A program made the position numbers and the translations under genes. Below are positions 47,197-59,400 of a stretch of 64,000 nt of DNA, one piece after another (within the stretch, counting starts at the first letter, position 1; the number at the start of each line of letters is the position of its first letter). The stretch is from Epiperipatus broadwayi (taxonomy: Eukaryota > Onychophora > Udeonychophora > Euonychophora > Peripatidae). The notes under the pieces were generated by a model, which saw only the letters and a program-made list of their open reading frames with translations, did not search any database and was not told the DNA's origin. The stretch is taken from positions 1,477,501 through 1,541,500 of the forward strand of contig JAQFVV010000023.1 of NCBI GenBank assembly GCA_028023455.1, in the 5' to 3' direction.

Positions 47197-50100
47197 AAAA
47201 ACTATGGAAAGGTTAAATAATTTATCATAAATCAGTTACTTATTGATTCTAGGTTTTTATTAATCAATTGCTCCAGAATACTATATGAAGCAGCATCACA
47301 AGACAAGGCAATATCATCAGCAAACTCATAAATCTTTGAATTCAAAGACAAATTAATATCCCTCCCCCTCACACACACTTTTTCTAAACATGATTATTAA
47401 AATAAAATAAATTTATTTAAGCAAACTTTATTTGTTTATTTGCAGAGATAAATATCATTAATAATTTTAATGAATAGAGATAACAGAACATAACCAATGT
47501 CCCAAACTTAAATATGCAATTGATTGATAAACATATAGTGTTAAAAGTAATTTCCTAACTATCAAAATATCCAATGTATAGATTGCACTTTTATAATTTA
47601 CTAAGAAAGAATTTGATTATAAATCATTGATAATTTTGGATCAGATAAAAGTCTCATTAATTTAAAATCCTTTGAGCCCGAAGAGCTCCTGCGAGCCCCT
47701 GAACAAAAATTTAGACTTTCAACTGAGTTTTCATGGAAATGGTAAGTAGTACACTTACGGTTCTCAGATCATTTGATCGGCCATTTTGTTACAGTTAAAA
47801 TGAGCTACAACTTTTCTTTTTACGATAAAATTTGGATTTTTTATGAAAGTTTTTGTAAAATACACTTTTTAATTTTTTTTATTTCTCTTTTTTTTTTTAG
47901 ATTTAATGACCATAAATATGATTCGCAGTCCATTAAACTTGTTTTTCAGTGTAATAATTACGTTCAATTACATGAGGGCTTTATAAGTTCTCTTAGTAGA
48001 AACAAATTTTTTAGTAAAAAAAAAGGTTAAAGCTTAAAAATAAAAATAAAACATATCAAAAACATATATGGATTACTGTGGGATTTATATATAATAATAA
48101 TGCCTTTTGATGCCTTCATAATTGGTGTCTAATTTGAAACTGATGCTAACATGTACACTGGATTCTGTGAGTACTCCTTTTATTATTATTATTTTATTAT
48201 TAATTATTGTTTTCTATAATTAAATATCATTAAAAATAATATATTGATACAATACAGGTGAAATAATATAAAAATGTTTATTTTAATATTTTTCTGACCT
48301 AGTTCTAGAACTCTCTTTTTATAAAAATGATCAACTTTTAGATAAAAAGCACATTTGAAAATTGAGAATCTTTTACCTCAATTTGTTTTATGATCTACTT
48401 TTGATTACTTTTTTTTATATATAAATATAGATATAATATATATACGATATAATACAGGTGAAATAATATAAAAACGTTTTTTGAATTATTTTTCTCACCT
48501 AGTTTATAACACTTTATTCAATTTTATTTATTATACACAAAACAATATATATACAATAGAATTATATATATATATATGCAAAAAAAAATATATATACGAT
48601 AGAATTTGTTATATATATATATATATTATAAACAATATATATATATATATACACGATAGAATTTTTGACAATACATTTGAATAATATAAAAACATGCACA
48701 TCCATACTTATCATATACTGAGACATCCACTCTCATATTTCATCTCCCACACACATATATAATCAGTGCTCATAATAAATTTGATTATTTTGATATTTAT
48801 TGATTTTTCTTGTTCATTTTATCTTGGAGAAATTTTTGCTTGATATTTATTTTTTGAGTACATTTTATTTAGTTGAAAAGAATACACATTTTAGATCACA
48901 CACCATTCCATTTTTCACAAATATAATATAATAAAAGTAATATATAATAATATTATACTATACTATACATTACTATATAATTTACTAAAGTCCTCAACAT
49001 CTTGTAAATTATTTCTGTTATTTTTTTCCCACTAAAAACCAAACATATTTCTAACAGATACCTGCATGCAAGGACAACCAAACATTTCTAGCATATACTC
49101 TGTTGCAAAAGTAGAACATGTAAGTTACCAATCACACTGTTTTTGTAATTTTTGCATAGAAAAATTATCTCAGGTAAGACATATTATATATCATTTTTTT
49201 CAGCATTTTGAGCCACATGTGATGAAGCTGTCTATGAAATTGTAATTTTAATTTATACCTTTCAAAATTGAGAATTTGTGAACCAATGTAAAAATAAATA
49301 TGTTTAAAAATGTAAAAAATCACCTTTTTTAATTTTTTTTTTTTTTTTTTTTTTGGTAATGACTATATCAGCTTTATTACATTTTTTCATATTTTCACTT
49401 TCTAAAAATGTATATATATATTTATATTTATTGTAATAAATTAGAAATTACATTTAAAATTATATGTCCTGTAATTTTTCTTGACATTCAAAATGGCCGT
49501 CGAGGTCCCTAAGGGTTTTGTTTATAATGAGTTAAATGCCTACTCACTATTATTCAGGAGATTTAATATTAAATGATATTACTTTTCATGATACTTTAGG
49601 GTCATATGATACACTGTTCTACTATAGATCAAACAGAAAGTATGAATGAATTATTTACACTAGCTATATCATAATGTCCACCAAGAATGTGAGACATCAA
49701 CATAATAGAGTTGATTTAATATTATATAATCAACTATCAAACATTTAAAGTGAAAGTCATAATTTAAAACCCAGGTAATTCAATACATGATATTAGTCAG
49801 GTAAGTCGGCTTTTAGACTTTTTTATTATTATTATGAACATCATCGTTATTATTATTATATGCACAGTTCAGAATTATATATTTTTTTATTTACCAAATA
49901 TTAATTAGTGAATAGTTTTGGGGGGAAGTCTTTATTTATGACAGTTAACATTTCTTATATTATTATTAGATTATTTTGTTTATAATATCTTTTTTTTTTT
50001 TGTCAAATAAAAAGAGGTCAAGTTTTGATAAGCATGCTCCCTTTTGTTTTAATTTGCTTGCTAATTATTCCTAATCATTACAATATATATATATTATTTA

Positions 50101-50945
50101 ATGAAAATATATATATATTCCTAATCATGATTATATATATATATTATTTAATGAAAATGTATACAAACATACTTTGAAAGTATTACAAAAAAGTGAAGTT
50201 CTTAGTATTCCATTTGTAGATAATATATTATAAAAAGTGACATAGGTAAAAATGCAAATCTGTAAAAATCTATAAGAAAGTTTTTAAATGATTATTGAAT
50301 TACAAAATTGATATCAATGTATCTATGTATGTGTGTGGGTGTGTTTTAAAAAGTACAAATGTAAGCGCAATACTACTAATCTGCAACTTCTGTTTTTTGT
50401 ACTAGTGATTTTGCCAAATTAAATGGAGTAATAATTTAATAATATGTATCTCATAAATCTCTGTTGTTTTTATCTAAAACATCCATATACTGGTAAAAAT
50501 ATATAGGTAATTATTAATCTTAATATTTATTAATTTGGGTATTAAATTATTCTTAACAATAATATAAAACAGTTTCAAATATATGCATAATTTTTTAATC
50601 CTTACAGAATCTTTATTTTTTATTAATAAAAAATAAATATTTACAATTTTAATTCCTTCCCTTTTCTTTTCTAACTTTATTAGATAAAAAAATATTAATT
50701 AATAACAGAACTGAGACTTAATTTTATATCATATTAAATATTTTATATCGCAATTAAAATAAAATTAAAATTCTGAAATTGGTTCCGGGAACATAGGGTT
50801 GATAAATATAATTAATAATCTTGATTTAATAGATATGTGACTTGATAAGTGATTCATAATCTCATGATAGTAATAAATATTTTGCACCAAATTTTTATCC
50901 CCTTTTTAGTTTGTTTAAAATTTTTTTTGGGGTTGTAAATTTTTA

Positions 50946-50956
50946 AGTGGGGGGGG

Positions 50957-50987
<31 letters not shown>

Positions 50988-51002
50988 AAAGAAAAAAAAA
51001 AA
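50946..51002. repeat. Poly-G / poly-A tract
   Basis: GTGGGGGGGG followed by about 38 A residues with one interruption. It may be the end of a retrotransposed sequence, or an assembly-sensitive homopolymer. Confidence 0.7.
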
Positions 51003-51481
51003 TTAAAATGCAGATGAGCTTATTTGGTGATTTGTTGTTTTTTTATTCCATAACGTTCAGCAATTAGATTTAATGTTTTTAGTCAATCTTTTTTTAGAAA
51101 GTTAGTATTAAATGTATCCAATTACTACTTTCTAAGTACAAAAAATTAAAATCACAAAGTGAGTAATATGGTTAGTGTAAGATAATAAAAAAATAACGCT
51201 CAATATTTATATCAATTAGGCTTATTACTATATATATATATTGAACTGTATTTTTTATTAATTTTACTTTCAAATACATTTTCAAGTTCTTTTGTTTTTT
51301 ATTAGTACGATTTTCATTTCGACTCTACCATATCGAAACATTCATCAGCACAGAAAGTTAGATTATCAGAACAGACTTCACTTTTGAAGTACGCTTAAAC
51401 ATAAACACGTGGAATTATATAAATTTTGTATATATATATTTAGATATATAAATTTTCCTGAAACATATAAGCAAAGACTTC

Positions 51482-51656
51482 AATATATTAATAATTTTAT
51501 TAGTCATTCATTAGATTATAGATTACCCAATTAATGATTAATATTTCTGTAGTGTAATTTTCACTACACCACTCTCATGCAAGGTAGGGACTGGTTTCTA
51601 TCCACTTTTAATAACTTGTGGAGGGGTCAATGACTAATAAAAATTATTAATATATT
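51482..51656. repeat. Short inverted-repeat element (~175 bp MITE-like)
   Basis: The ends AATATATTAATAATTTTATT (51482) and the complement of CAATGACTAATAAAAATTAT...(51628-51656) form inverted repeats of 28 bases with one or two mismatches. The inner sequence ATTAATATTTCTGTAGTGTA recurs inverted at about 51904-51927. No coding sequence. Confidence 0.6.
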
Positions 51657-52068
51657 TCCTTCAAATATTTTACATCAAAGTTGTGATGGCAGATAGTTTG
51701 ACATTAATTAAATTGTAGTAATTCCATATCTATATACATTGAACAATGATAAAGATATGTGTAAGAGAATGTGATCTGTGCCACCTAATGAGTACTGATT
51801 CAGCATGAAATGTGCATCTTGGGGAATCATACACCTCTTTCATATGTCTTTTGTGATAAGTTTATGATTACATCCTTCCACAAGATGCTAAAACCATTTT
51901 ATACTACAGAAATATTATTCGTTAATATAAGTGGAATAGTTACTAATCACTAATAAAATCACTAATTAAATTTGTGTCTCTAAATGATCAGCTAAAAATA
52001 ATTTAAGAACAAAAATAATTACTAAAACAGTAAAGGAATAAAACTAAAGAAAATCTGATTATGTAGGA

Positions 52069-52123
52069 ATTCGATTGCCCATAATTAATCTGATTGTCAA
52101 TAATTAATCAACAATCGAATTCC
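52069..52123. repeat. Small hairpin
   Basis: GGAATTCGATTG at 52069-52080 is mirrored by CAATCGAATTCC at 52112-52123, with a short AT spacer containing two direct copies of ATAATTAATC. Confidence 0.6.
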
Positions 52124-52184
52124 AAAAAGGAATAATTAAATAAAACCCAAGAGATCAAGAAAACATGCTCACTGGGGATAGAAA

Positions 52185-52433
52185 ATGAATAAGAAATTAC
52201 TCCAGAAACCAAAGGAACAAAGCGCTTTTTTTTTTATCGGGGGTGGGGGTGTCAGTTTTATTGCCTTGCATAGAAAATTAGACACACTGGAAGCAGCAGA
52301 GATAGATGGAGTTTCTTTTTGCAGACCCAGGATCTTAAAAATAATTTGTGTATGCCAAGGCGAGCAGACTGAAGGAGAATTAGCCAGAGTAAGAAAATTA
52401 ACCTTGGGAGATACTCATGAACATTGTGAGTAA
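52185..52433 (+). other. Unrecognised open frame with GC-richer content
   Basis: An 82-codon frame (MNKKLLQKPKEQSAFFFIGG...) from an ATG at 52185. The second half (…EIDGVSFCRPRILKIICVCQ…) is compositionally more protein-like than the surroundings. I recognise no family. It lies ~0.7 kb upstream of a LINE ORF1 on the same strand and might be a transposon leader or an older fragment. Confidence 0.25.
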
Positions 52434-52479
52434 GCAAGAGACTCTAGTGACTGTATTATATATATATATAAAATACATA

Positions 52480-52566
52480 TTTTGCGGGTTCATCCGTGTT
52501 AAAAACTTTTAATATCAATACACTGATGTTTCGACTTGGTCACACAAGCCATCCACAGAGTTATAT
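52480..52566 (-). ncRNA. Degenerate hammerhead-like element
   Basis: On the minus strand: ACT, CTGTGGA, a six-pair stem GGCTTG/CAAGTC, GAAAC, ATC, AGT. The opening ACT pairs with AGT, as GCT pairs with AGC in the 34.4 kb copies. The box CUGUGGA departs from CUGANGA at one invariant base. The flanking words TTTGCGGG...TCCGTGT on the plus strand also occur at 34371-34388, so the two belong to one family. TA tracts flank it on both sides. Confidence 0.5.
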
Positions 52567-53103
52567 ATATATATATTAATAATCTGTTTACAATTATATG
52601 TATATGTATTGCCGGAATAATTGTTTATGTACATTAAACTTTCTCATAAAATTGAAACCGTTGGATTATTGGTGTTGAAATGGAGTAGAGTAATTCTTGA
52701 GAAAATTGCCACTCGTATCTGTCAAGATAAAGCCAATAATATCAAGACATAACAATAAGCAAAGACATCTGAAAAAGACAAATAATCTTTAAGATGCACA
52801 TTTCATGCAAAACCAGAACTCAATCAGTTGGCCCTATAATATTTCTTTTCATCATATGTTTGGTGCTTACCTATATCAGATTATTACAATTTGATTAACA
52901 AGTGCCAAATGCTCTGTATTCATAACTCTGAGACCATCCACATCAAATAATTCTGTTAATAACCATGTTCAACTATTTATTAAATACTAGAGATTATTCC
53001 TAGCACAGAAATAAACTTTAAATCTCAATTAAAAACAATATATTTCTAGAAAAACTTTGATGAGGAGCAATACGGTGGCCTGACATACAGATTCAATTAG
53101 ACT

Positions 53104-54584
53104 ATACCAAACAACTTGCTCAAATCACTAGCTTACTATAGCAGTGATAAAAGTCTGATTCTGGCTGTCACTGATAGCAGTTGCTCTCTCATTAAATTCC
53201 CATTTGATGACCTGTGTAACATGATCAAGAATTCAAACATAGCAGATACAATCTACAAGATATCTGATCATCCAAACGATAGATACATCACCATAGAATT
53301 CACCAGCTGGGTGAATAGAAATGTATTTAAAGACACACATAAAACCCTTAATAACCTATTCATTTGTTATATAGACTTAAACCGGGCTAATGCCTTGTCT
53401 GTCAGAATCAAGAACTGCATACATGGCTTAGATGAGAATAGACTACAAGAAATACTGTTACCCTTTGGTAAGGTCAACAGATTAAAACACCTGCCACACG
53501 ACAAAGCTGGGTTACAGTTTTTTTTTTCAAATATAGCCTCATTTGAACTACACCTGAAACAAGGCAGTAACCCAAGTGATATTCCAACAGTGGTTAAAGG
53601 CATGGGACAACCAATGATCCTAACTTTTTAGGCATAAGGCCTCAATGCTTCTACTGTGGTCTAAGAACACACCTTATCAGAGATTGTGTTGCAAGGTTCT
53701 GTGAACAATGTGGCATCAAAAAGAACAGATATCACAAAAGCAGCCAGCAGATTAAATACAATGCAACAATTGTGGCTAATCAGACCAAATAATCACCCAA
53801 ACAGTCAACAGCAACAGAACAATTTAATCAAACGAATGAACAATACAGAATTACTCAAAAACCATCCAAGAAAGCCTATCAGAAATCACTTCAAACTCAC
53901 TCAAATGCTCCAAAACAACAATATAAAAATAACTACAATACAAACTCCAATCAAAACATAAATAAGCAAACCACCTCAAATAAAACTAATCATGAAACAG
54001 ACAACAAATCTCCCACAAATACTATCCAAAACAGATCATTTGAAACTGAATCTGATCCTACTAAAATAACAAAAGCAATCCCTATTCCTAAACACAAGCA
54101 TAGTCAAGCCCCTGGTCTGTCTAATAACCAAAATCAGACAACACAATTAAATAAATACAACAGAGAACAAACCAACAAACCCAGCCTAACAGATGAAGAA
54201 ACAGAAATGGATACTTCAAATCAAAACCCCCAAAATAAAAAAAGAAAATCTTCAGGAATACAGAAAGTTAGTTCAGAAGATGATACACAAATAAAACATA
54301 TATCAACAAATGCACAAAATCAAGATGCATCACACAACACAAACTCGTATGGAAAAGTGTCAGCTGCAGAGAAAAAGTGTAGAAAAGCAATAGCTGAAAA
54401 CTACCTTTCTCCACATAACAACAAAGATAAGCCAGATTCAGAACAAAGACTATACCCTCCATTCTGCACTGATAACCTATTACAAGACTCACTGCCAATA
54501 AATATAGATATATCTCATGAACCAGGAAAAAATCCGACTGCGGTAGATAATAGTGCTACAATTAACCACATTTATGAAATGTAA
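53104..54584 (+). pseudogene. LINE ORF1 (gag-like, CCHC zinc knuckle), two lesions
   Basis: The frame runs from a non-ATG start near 53104 (an in-frame ATA may be a mutated ATG after a stop at 53098) to 53631. It then continues one base over from about 53622 to 54584, with one TAA at 53790-53792. The N-terminal ~170 residues are a globular nucleic-acid-binding-type domain (…LPFGKVNRLKHLPHDKAGLQ…). Immediately after the frame break comes a perfect CX2CX4HX4C knuckle at 53646-53687 (CFYCGLRTHLIRDC), followed by CEQCG. The rest is asparagine/glutamine/lysine-rich and probably disordered. Such ORF1 proteins bind LINE RNA. Only one frameshift and one stop in ~490 codons suggests a recent copy. Confidence 0.8.
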
Positions 54585-54895
54585 GATTGTTAGCATGAAT
54601 GTCAGGGGAATAGACATCCCTTCCAGAATATATGCCATAAGGCATCAGTTCAAAATCCACTCTCCCCACATTTTATTCCTTGGTGAAACCAAGTTCCACT
54701 CAGAGTCCAGCCAGAAGATTTTTGAGGTGCTTGAAGGTCTTGGTTTCACAAAACTCATAATCAACTACACAGCTGCTGGTGGAGTTGGCATAGTGATAAA
54801 CAGCCAACAACCTCCAAACAAATTCAACATAATCTACCATGACAATAACATAATAGCAGCAAACATAGGCTATGGTGAAACAACAAATGTGTGGT
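54574..54895 (+). pseudogene. LINE ORF2 N-terminus (apurinic endonuclease), truncated
   Basis: Starts at ATG 54574, inside the last codons of ORF1: ATGAAATGTAA contains both the ORF2 start and the ORF1 stop, an 11-base overlap. The peptide begins MKCKIVSMNVRGI, then HILFLGETKF and AGGVGIVIN, the first three blocks of LINE APE endonucleases (N of the first strand; E of L-x-E-T-(H/K)). It ends after about 107 residues, before the catalytic GDFN block and the entire RT. Confidence 0.8.
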
Positions 54896-54966
54896 TTTTT
54901 TTGGTTTTGTTTTTCATTCCTTTAACTATGTTCCTTTATTCAAAATGTAACCTTTATTCAACCTAA

Positions 54967-57900
54967 TAAAATTTGTTTTAAAGTATAAAAAAACAAAACA
55001 ATATATTTCTTTTTGTAACGAAATATCAATGTCTGGATCTGTTGATAATTCATTAACTTTTACTATGCCTGTCTTATGAAAAGCAGTGACTGGGGTTTAT
55101 CTATTTTTAGTACCTTGTGAAATATTTTTTAAGTTTTTTTGGTTTTTATGAAGATATCTCTTGAACTATGCCTTTTTTTTTCAATTTTGTTTTCAAATAT
55201 TTGTTTATTTATTTATTGAACTGTATTTGTCCTTTTATTTTTTACTTCTATGTTTACTAAAGTAACTCATATTTTTTTACTAAAGTGATAAAATCTGATT
55301 GTTATAAAAATGTAAGTTTCCTTCATAATTTTATTCAGATAGTAGAAGTTGCTGAAAGTGGAGGATTTTTTGTAATCACAGCTTTTTTTTTAATAATTAG
55401 AGGGGAAAATTAAATTAAGTATTAAATGATTGTTTTGCTTGGAAAAAATGGGGGGCTAATTGTGCAAATTTTTTGTTAATCTGTTTAAATTTTAAAGAAT
55501 GTAGAACTAATTTTTTGAAAAATGCTATTTATTAGGCATACAACATTAAATATGTAAGGATCTGCATTTTCATTTAAGATGAAAAAGCAGGATATTTTAA
55601 TACTTCCCCCCACCCACTCACAATCAATCAATAATTTTTCTTTGAATAATAATTCAGTTTTTTAAACTCATTAGCAAGGCAGACTAAACTTTAATTATAA
55701 ACTTATTATTATTTGGTAGACAGTTATACATTTCAAATAAATATGCTTTATGAAATATTTTAAGTAAAGAATAAATATAGAAATTGCAAGGATTTTACCC
55801 AGAATACCGTTTCAGAATTTTTGAGTCTGGGCTTTCTTTATTCTAAGGATTCTTGGAGTAGTCTCCTTTAAATAATAAAATAAATAGTGATTATAGTCTT
55901 GCAGATACATATGTATATAATGTCTATATACATACCATATATACATCCAGTAATAAAGCATATGTACAAACAATATATTATATACAGTATGTAATAATTA
56001 GAAAATAATAATTAGAAGATATAATTATTGAAAGTATTTAATGAAATATTTTTTGATGAATAGTATGTATTCAGGCTGCTGCTCTAGTTTTTAATTGATT
56101 GTGTGCTTAATTACATTATAGCTGAATTCTAAATAAAAAACACATAGAATATTTCATTAAATACTTTCAATATTTGTATACTGTATTTATACAGACACAC
56201 ATATATATATTTTTTATATAGAAACATTATATATATGATTCAATGCATATTCATTTTTATATATTACATACTCAGTTTTTTTCTATATATATTTAATAAT
56301 ATTTTGAAAATAATGTTTATAAAATCTTTGAATTATAAATCTTGTTCAATGTTTTATGAAAAATGTAATTAATTTACGAATTAGAAATTATAATTAAATT
56401 TAATAATAAATAGAAAACAATAATAATCAAAAATAAATGTCAGAAATATTCTATTTATATAATATTTTATTTTAAACATATAAATGTTCAGATCATTTAT
56501 AAAGAAAAGGTAGAGATGTTATTTTAAAAATATTTTATTGTAAATAAAGATTACAAATATTAATAACAAAACAGCCTTTAATTAGGTCCATTGCAGATCA
56601 AAAGCAATATCTACAGCTGCTTCTACCCTTAGAGGAATTATATAGAAAAAAATATTATTCACCTCACACCCAGTTATCGGCTGGTGAAAGTTTGATCGAT
56701 TTTCTATCCTTGTTTTACTTTCTCTATGTAAGAATAGTTTGATAACCATGTATCTATCAATATTGAATGATAACCTAAATTAGCCATAGACCAGTTTTTT
56801 TTAAAAAAAGTCCTAAGTCTGATTGGAATTTGGAAAATGATTCATGTTTTATCCAGTCTGGTATGGTTGTGGTTGGCTGTAAGTATACCTTGAGATCTTT
56901 TGTTGTATTATATTCATTTTTTTTTTTGGGGGGGGGGGGCAATAAAAATGTAAAGTATTGGTTGTTGTTTTTTTTTATAATATTTAATAGTACATGAAAA
57001 CCATTTGTGTGACATAATAGTTTTATCCAATTTGATTTTTAAATGAATTTAGATTATTCAGAAAAGAGAATTTTCCAAATAATTTGATTTTTAAAAACCA
57101 AATATATATTTTATAAAAATTAAAAAGAGTTCAAGATGTAAGCTTCTTCTAGCTTTTAATAAGTAATGAGAGTCACTTCCAAGACCAAAAACAAAGTCAT
57201 TAAAAACATTTCTAGAAAATAGAGATAAAAGAAAACAGAATTTAGCTCCCCTTCTTTTACTTGAATTTAAAAATAAATAATTCTACAACTTTATTTAAAA
57301 AGAAAAGTCGAAGTCGATATATATATAATTCAAGCTATCAACAATCCCCTCCAAATGCGATTCTTTTTTAATACAGTCATGATTTCTCTACATTTTTTTT
57401 CTCATTCTCTTTCCATTTTGTTTTTGATCTTACTGTCTTTGTCACTTAGATTGGTATTGAACTTGATTATCAGAAGCTTTTAATGTCAGCAATTAGCCTT
57501 GCATTCTAATTATTATCATGAGGTTTGTGTGCCACATATATTTCTTTTAATTGCTTATATCGAAATTTTGAATCTAGTCTTTTTCTTTTTTTTTCTATAC
57601 AAATACGTGTTTGTTTGTAAAGTATGCAAAGGTTTTTTACATTGAGAAAACACAGATTTAGCTAACTGGAAGCCCTTAGTTATAATCTTGAAACAATACC
57701 ATCAATAATGAATTACTTTGGAATCATATTTGCAAGAGTTTTACTCAACATAAGATTGCGTGTTTGGATGGCCATATTTAGGAACTCTATTGCCTACCAC
57801 AAACATATAAGATCTAGAAAAGATGATTTAAAATAGCATATGTCACAAAACCTGGATAGATTCCTCTATGTTTTATTTGATCGTTTAAACAATTAAAAGG

Positions 57901-59088
57901 TAGGGATCATAGTAAAATTGTTTTTGTTTTTTTTTAATTTAAGTATATTCATTAGTGTAATCATCTTTATGGTCATAAAACTTGGTAAAAGCAAATAATC
58001 AGAATGAATTGTGTGATGCTACATTTGTTTTAAGTATAACATGATATTTTCTATTCTTGGAATTTCTAGATGTATAAATAAAAGGCTAATTATATTAACA
58101 TTGTTTTGTCAATAATAATTGTGCCTATTTTATTAGTATAGTTAAAAAAAGGTTTTATTTCTTGTTGAACAATATTGTTGCTGTAACACCATTAAAGTTT
58201 TTATTTTTGCAATTTTGGGGGAGAAACAATTAACTTTGATCCATTGTTATTAAAAATATTGGTATTTATCTTATGACTACAAATGGTCTGTTGTTGAATT
58301 TTTGCAAAATACATGGATTGTCTATCACAAATTTTAAACTATAAAAGTATTTGAATGTATCCATGCTCTCAAAACAATACTATATTGTGGAGTATATTAT
58401 AGTTTAAAAAAAATACATGAGTATGTACTTGCATAGATTGTTAGATAGATTACTACAGATTACTAAACTCTAAAGTTAAAATGATAATTGCATTTTAAAA
58501 AAATAGGTTCTATCCCAAACATATTATTACAAAATTTTGATATTTGTTCTATTCATTTCTAAATTTCAACAACTCTTAAACACTAATATTGCTAATTTTG
58601 GATTTTCAAGCTTATTATATTAATTACTGAGCCATGATGTTATATAAATAAGTCTGTTTTATTGGGTTCACTAAATAAAAGAATTCTAATAGTGAATTGA
58701 CTAAAGATAATGTGTAGCATCCTTTTTTTAAAGAATTGTAACATGAATATAAAGATTCTTTAATAAATATAAAGATTTAAAAATGGAAGTTCAATGAGTG
58801 GCAACTTTGAAATGATCAATGGATTAAAACTACAAAGAAATATAATCACTTATTGTTCATGGTCATTTTAATTTTTTATGCATTGCGAGTAATATATAGT
58901 TATAAAAAGTAATGTAATTCAAGATAAATGCTTTGTGAGAAATATGAAAAACTTAAAATGGAATTTGTATATGAAGAGAGAAATAAAATGGGATTCTTAT
59001 ATGCTTAATATAGTAAACTGAGCATACTTTGATATCTCTGTAATGATAATCATAGCAGTACAGCCACAAAGTGAAGGTAACTGGTAAT
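54967..59088. other. AT-rich DNA, nothing recognised
   Basis: No exon or transposon protein is readable. A 25-bp inverted repeat (TATTGAAAGTATTTAATGAA at 56026, complement ending at 56173) encloses ~100 bases and may be a MITE. A GC-normal patch at 56578-56790 is unrecognised. Poly-G occurs at about 56929-56939. Confidence 0.45.
56026..56173. repeat. Small inverted-repeat pair (MITE-like)
   Basis: Arms of 25 bases (56026-56050 and 56149-56173) are perfect reverse complements, and weaker pairing continues outward (TACAGTAT). No coding content between them. Confidence 0.5.
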
Positions 59089-59400
59089 TTAAATTATATG
59101 AAAATGAGTGAATTGGATTCTTTTTTTGTTTATAGTGCTTGCATTTTTTAGCAGTATGCAAACATCTTTTACCTTGTGTTTTGCATTATTGTAGTCTGTA
59201 CATACAACACTGGCCATTTTAGGTTTTTTGAGGTGGCTGAATTTATTTTCATGATCTAAAAATATAGATTTATGGTCAGTTATTTTTGGCCCTGTTATAT
59301 TGGTATTTGTTCTGGGCAACTCTTCTTGCCAAGCTAACATGGGAATCCCTGAAATAAGCCATGTTATGGTTAGTGTAATTGCAGGAGATCTCACACACAA
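59089..59400 (-). pseudogene. Possible C-terminal remnant of the older PLE
   Basis: A 103-codon frame (…GPKITDHKSIFLDHENKFSH…) lies on the same strand directly downstream of the RT remnant. It could be the C-terminal part of the PLE protein, but the GIY-YIG signature is not visible, so the assignment rests on position only. Confidence 0.3.

Larger units (their letters stand above)
45581..47500 (-). mobile_element. 3' half of a CR1/Jockey-like LINE, split by an insertion
   Basis: On the minus strand the right end (about 47500-47440) shows a decayed RT motif-B region (SLFIKIINDIYLC). Then comes motif C at about 47345-47230 (IYEFADDIALSCDAAS), with the DD pair intact. After an insertion of about 0.9 kb the protein resumes at 46310 (LNSIQGLIVNCNKT), continues through IDSRLSW, the thumb and the long C-terminal domain, and ends with a stop at 45581-45583. 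The C-terminal order IDSRLSWSN...YCSI...GRHRLTSVQD is typical of Jockey/CR1/L2-type elements. Several frame breaks and stops are present. The 5' part (endonuclease, RT motif A) is missing, as in most LINE copies. Confidence 0.8.
47501..52440. other. AT-rich DNA with small repeats, no gene supported
   Basis: A 76-codon frame from an ATG at 47800 to 48030 contains a T-rich tract ending in TTTTTTAG, but no protein family is recognised. A duplicated AT segment (GATA(C/T)AATACAGGTGAAATAA) occurs at 48246 and 48447, and a 58-bp unit with ACGATAGAATTT occurs at 48596 and 48652. A 50-bp unit with TATTATTTAATGAAAAT is doubled at 50070-50155. Confidence 0.5.
52640..54895 (+). mobile_element. LINE with ORF1 and the start of ORF2, lacking its 3' part
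   Basis: ORF1 (about 53104-54584) and the beginning of an endonuclease-type ORF2 (54574-54895) lie on the plus strand. After VWFF at about 54895 the LINE protein stops and unrelated T-rich DNA follows; no RT was found in the next 4 kb on this strand. The upstream limit is unclear, possibly near 52640. Loss of the 3' end with a well-preserved 5' end is the reverse of the usual 5' truncation, implying a later deletion or rearrangement. Confidence 0.75.

Noticed and set aside
47773-48030. Open frame with a T-rich tract ending in TTTAG
   Set aside because: It looks like a splice acceptor plus a short exon, but the peptide is unrecognised, the donor at its end is weak and composition is near background.
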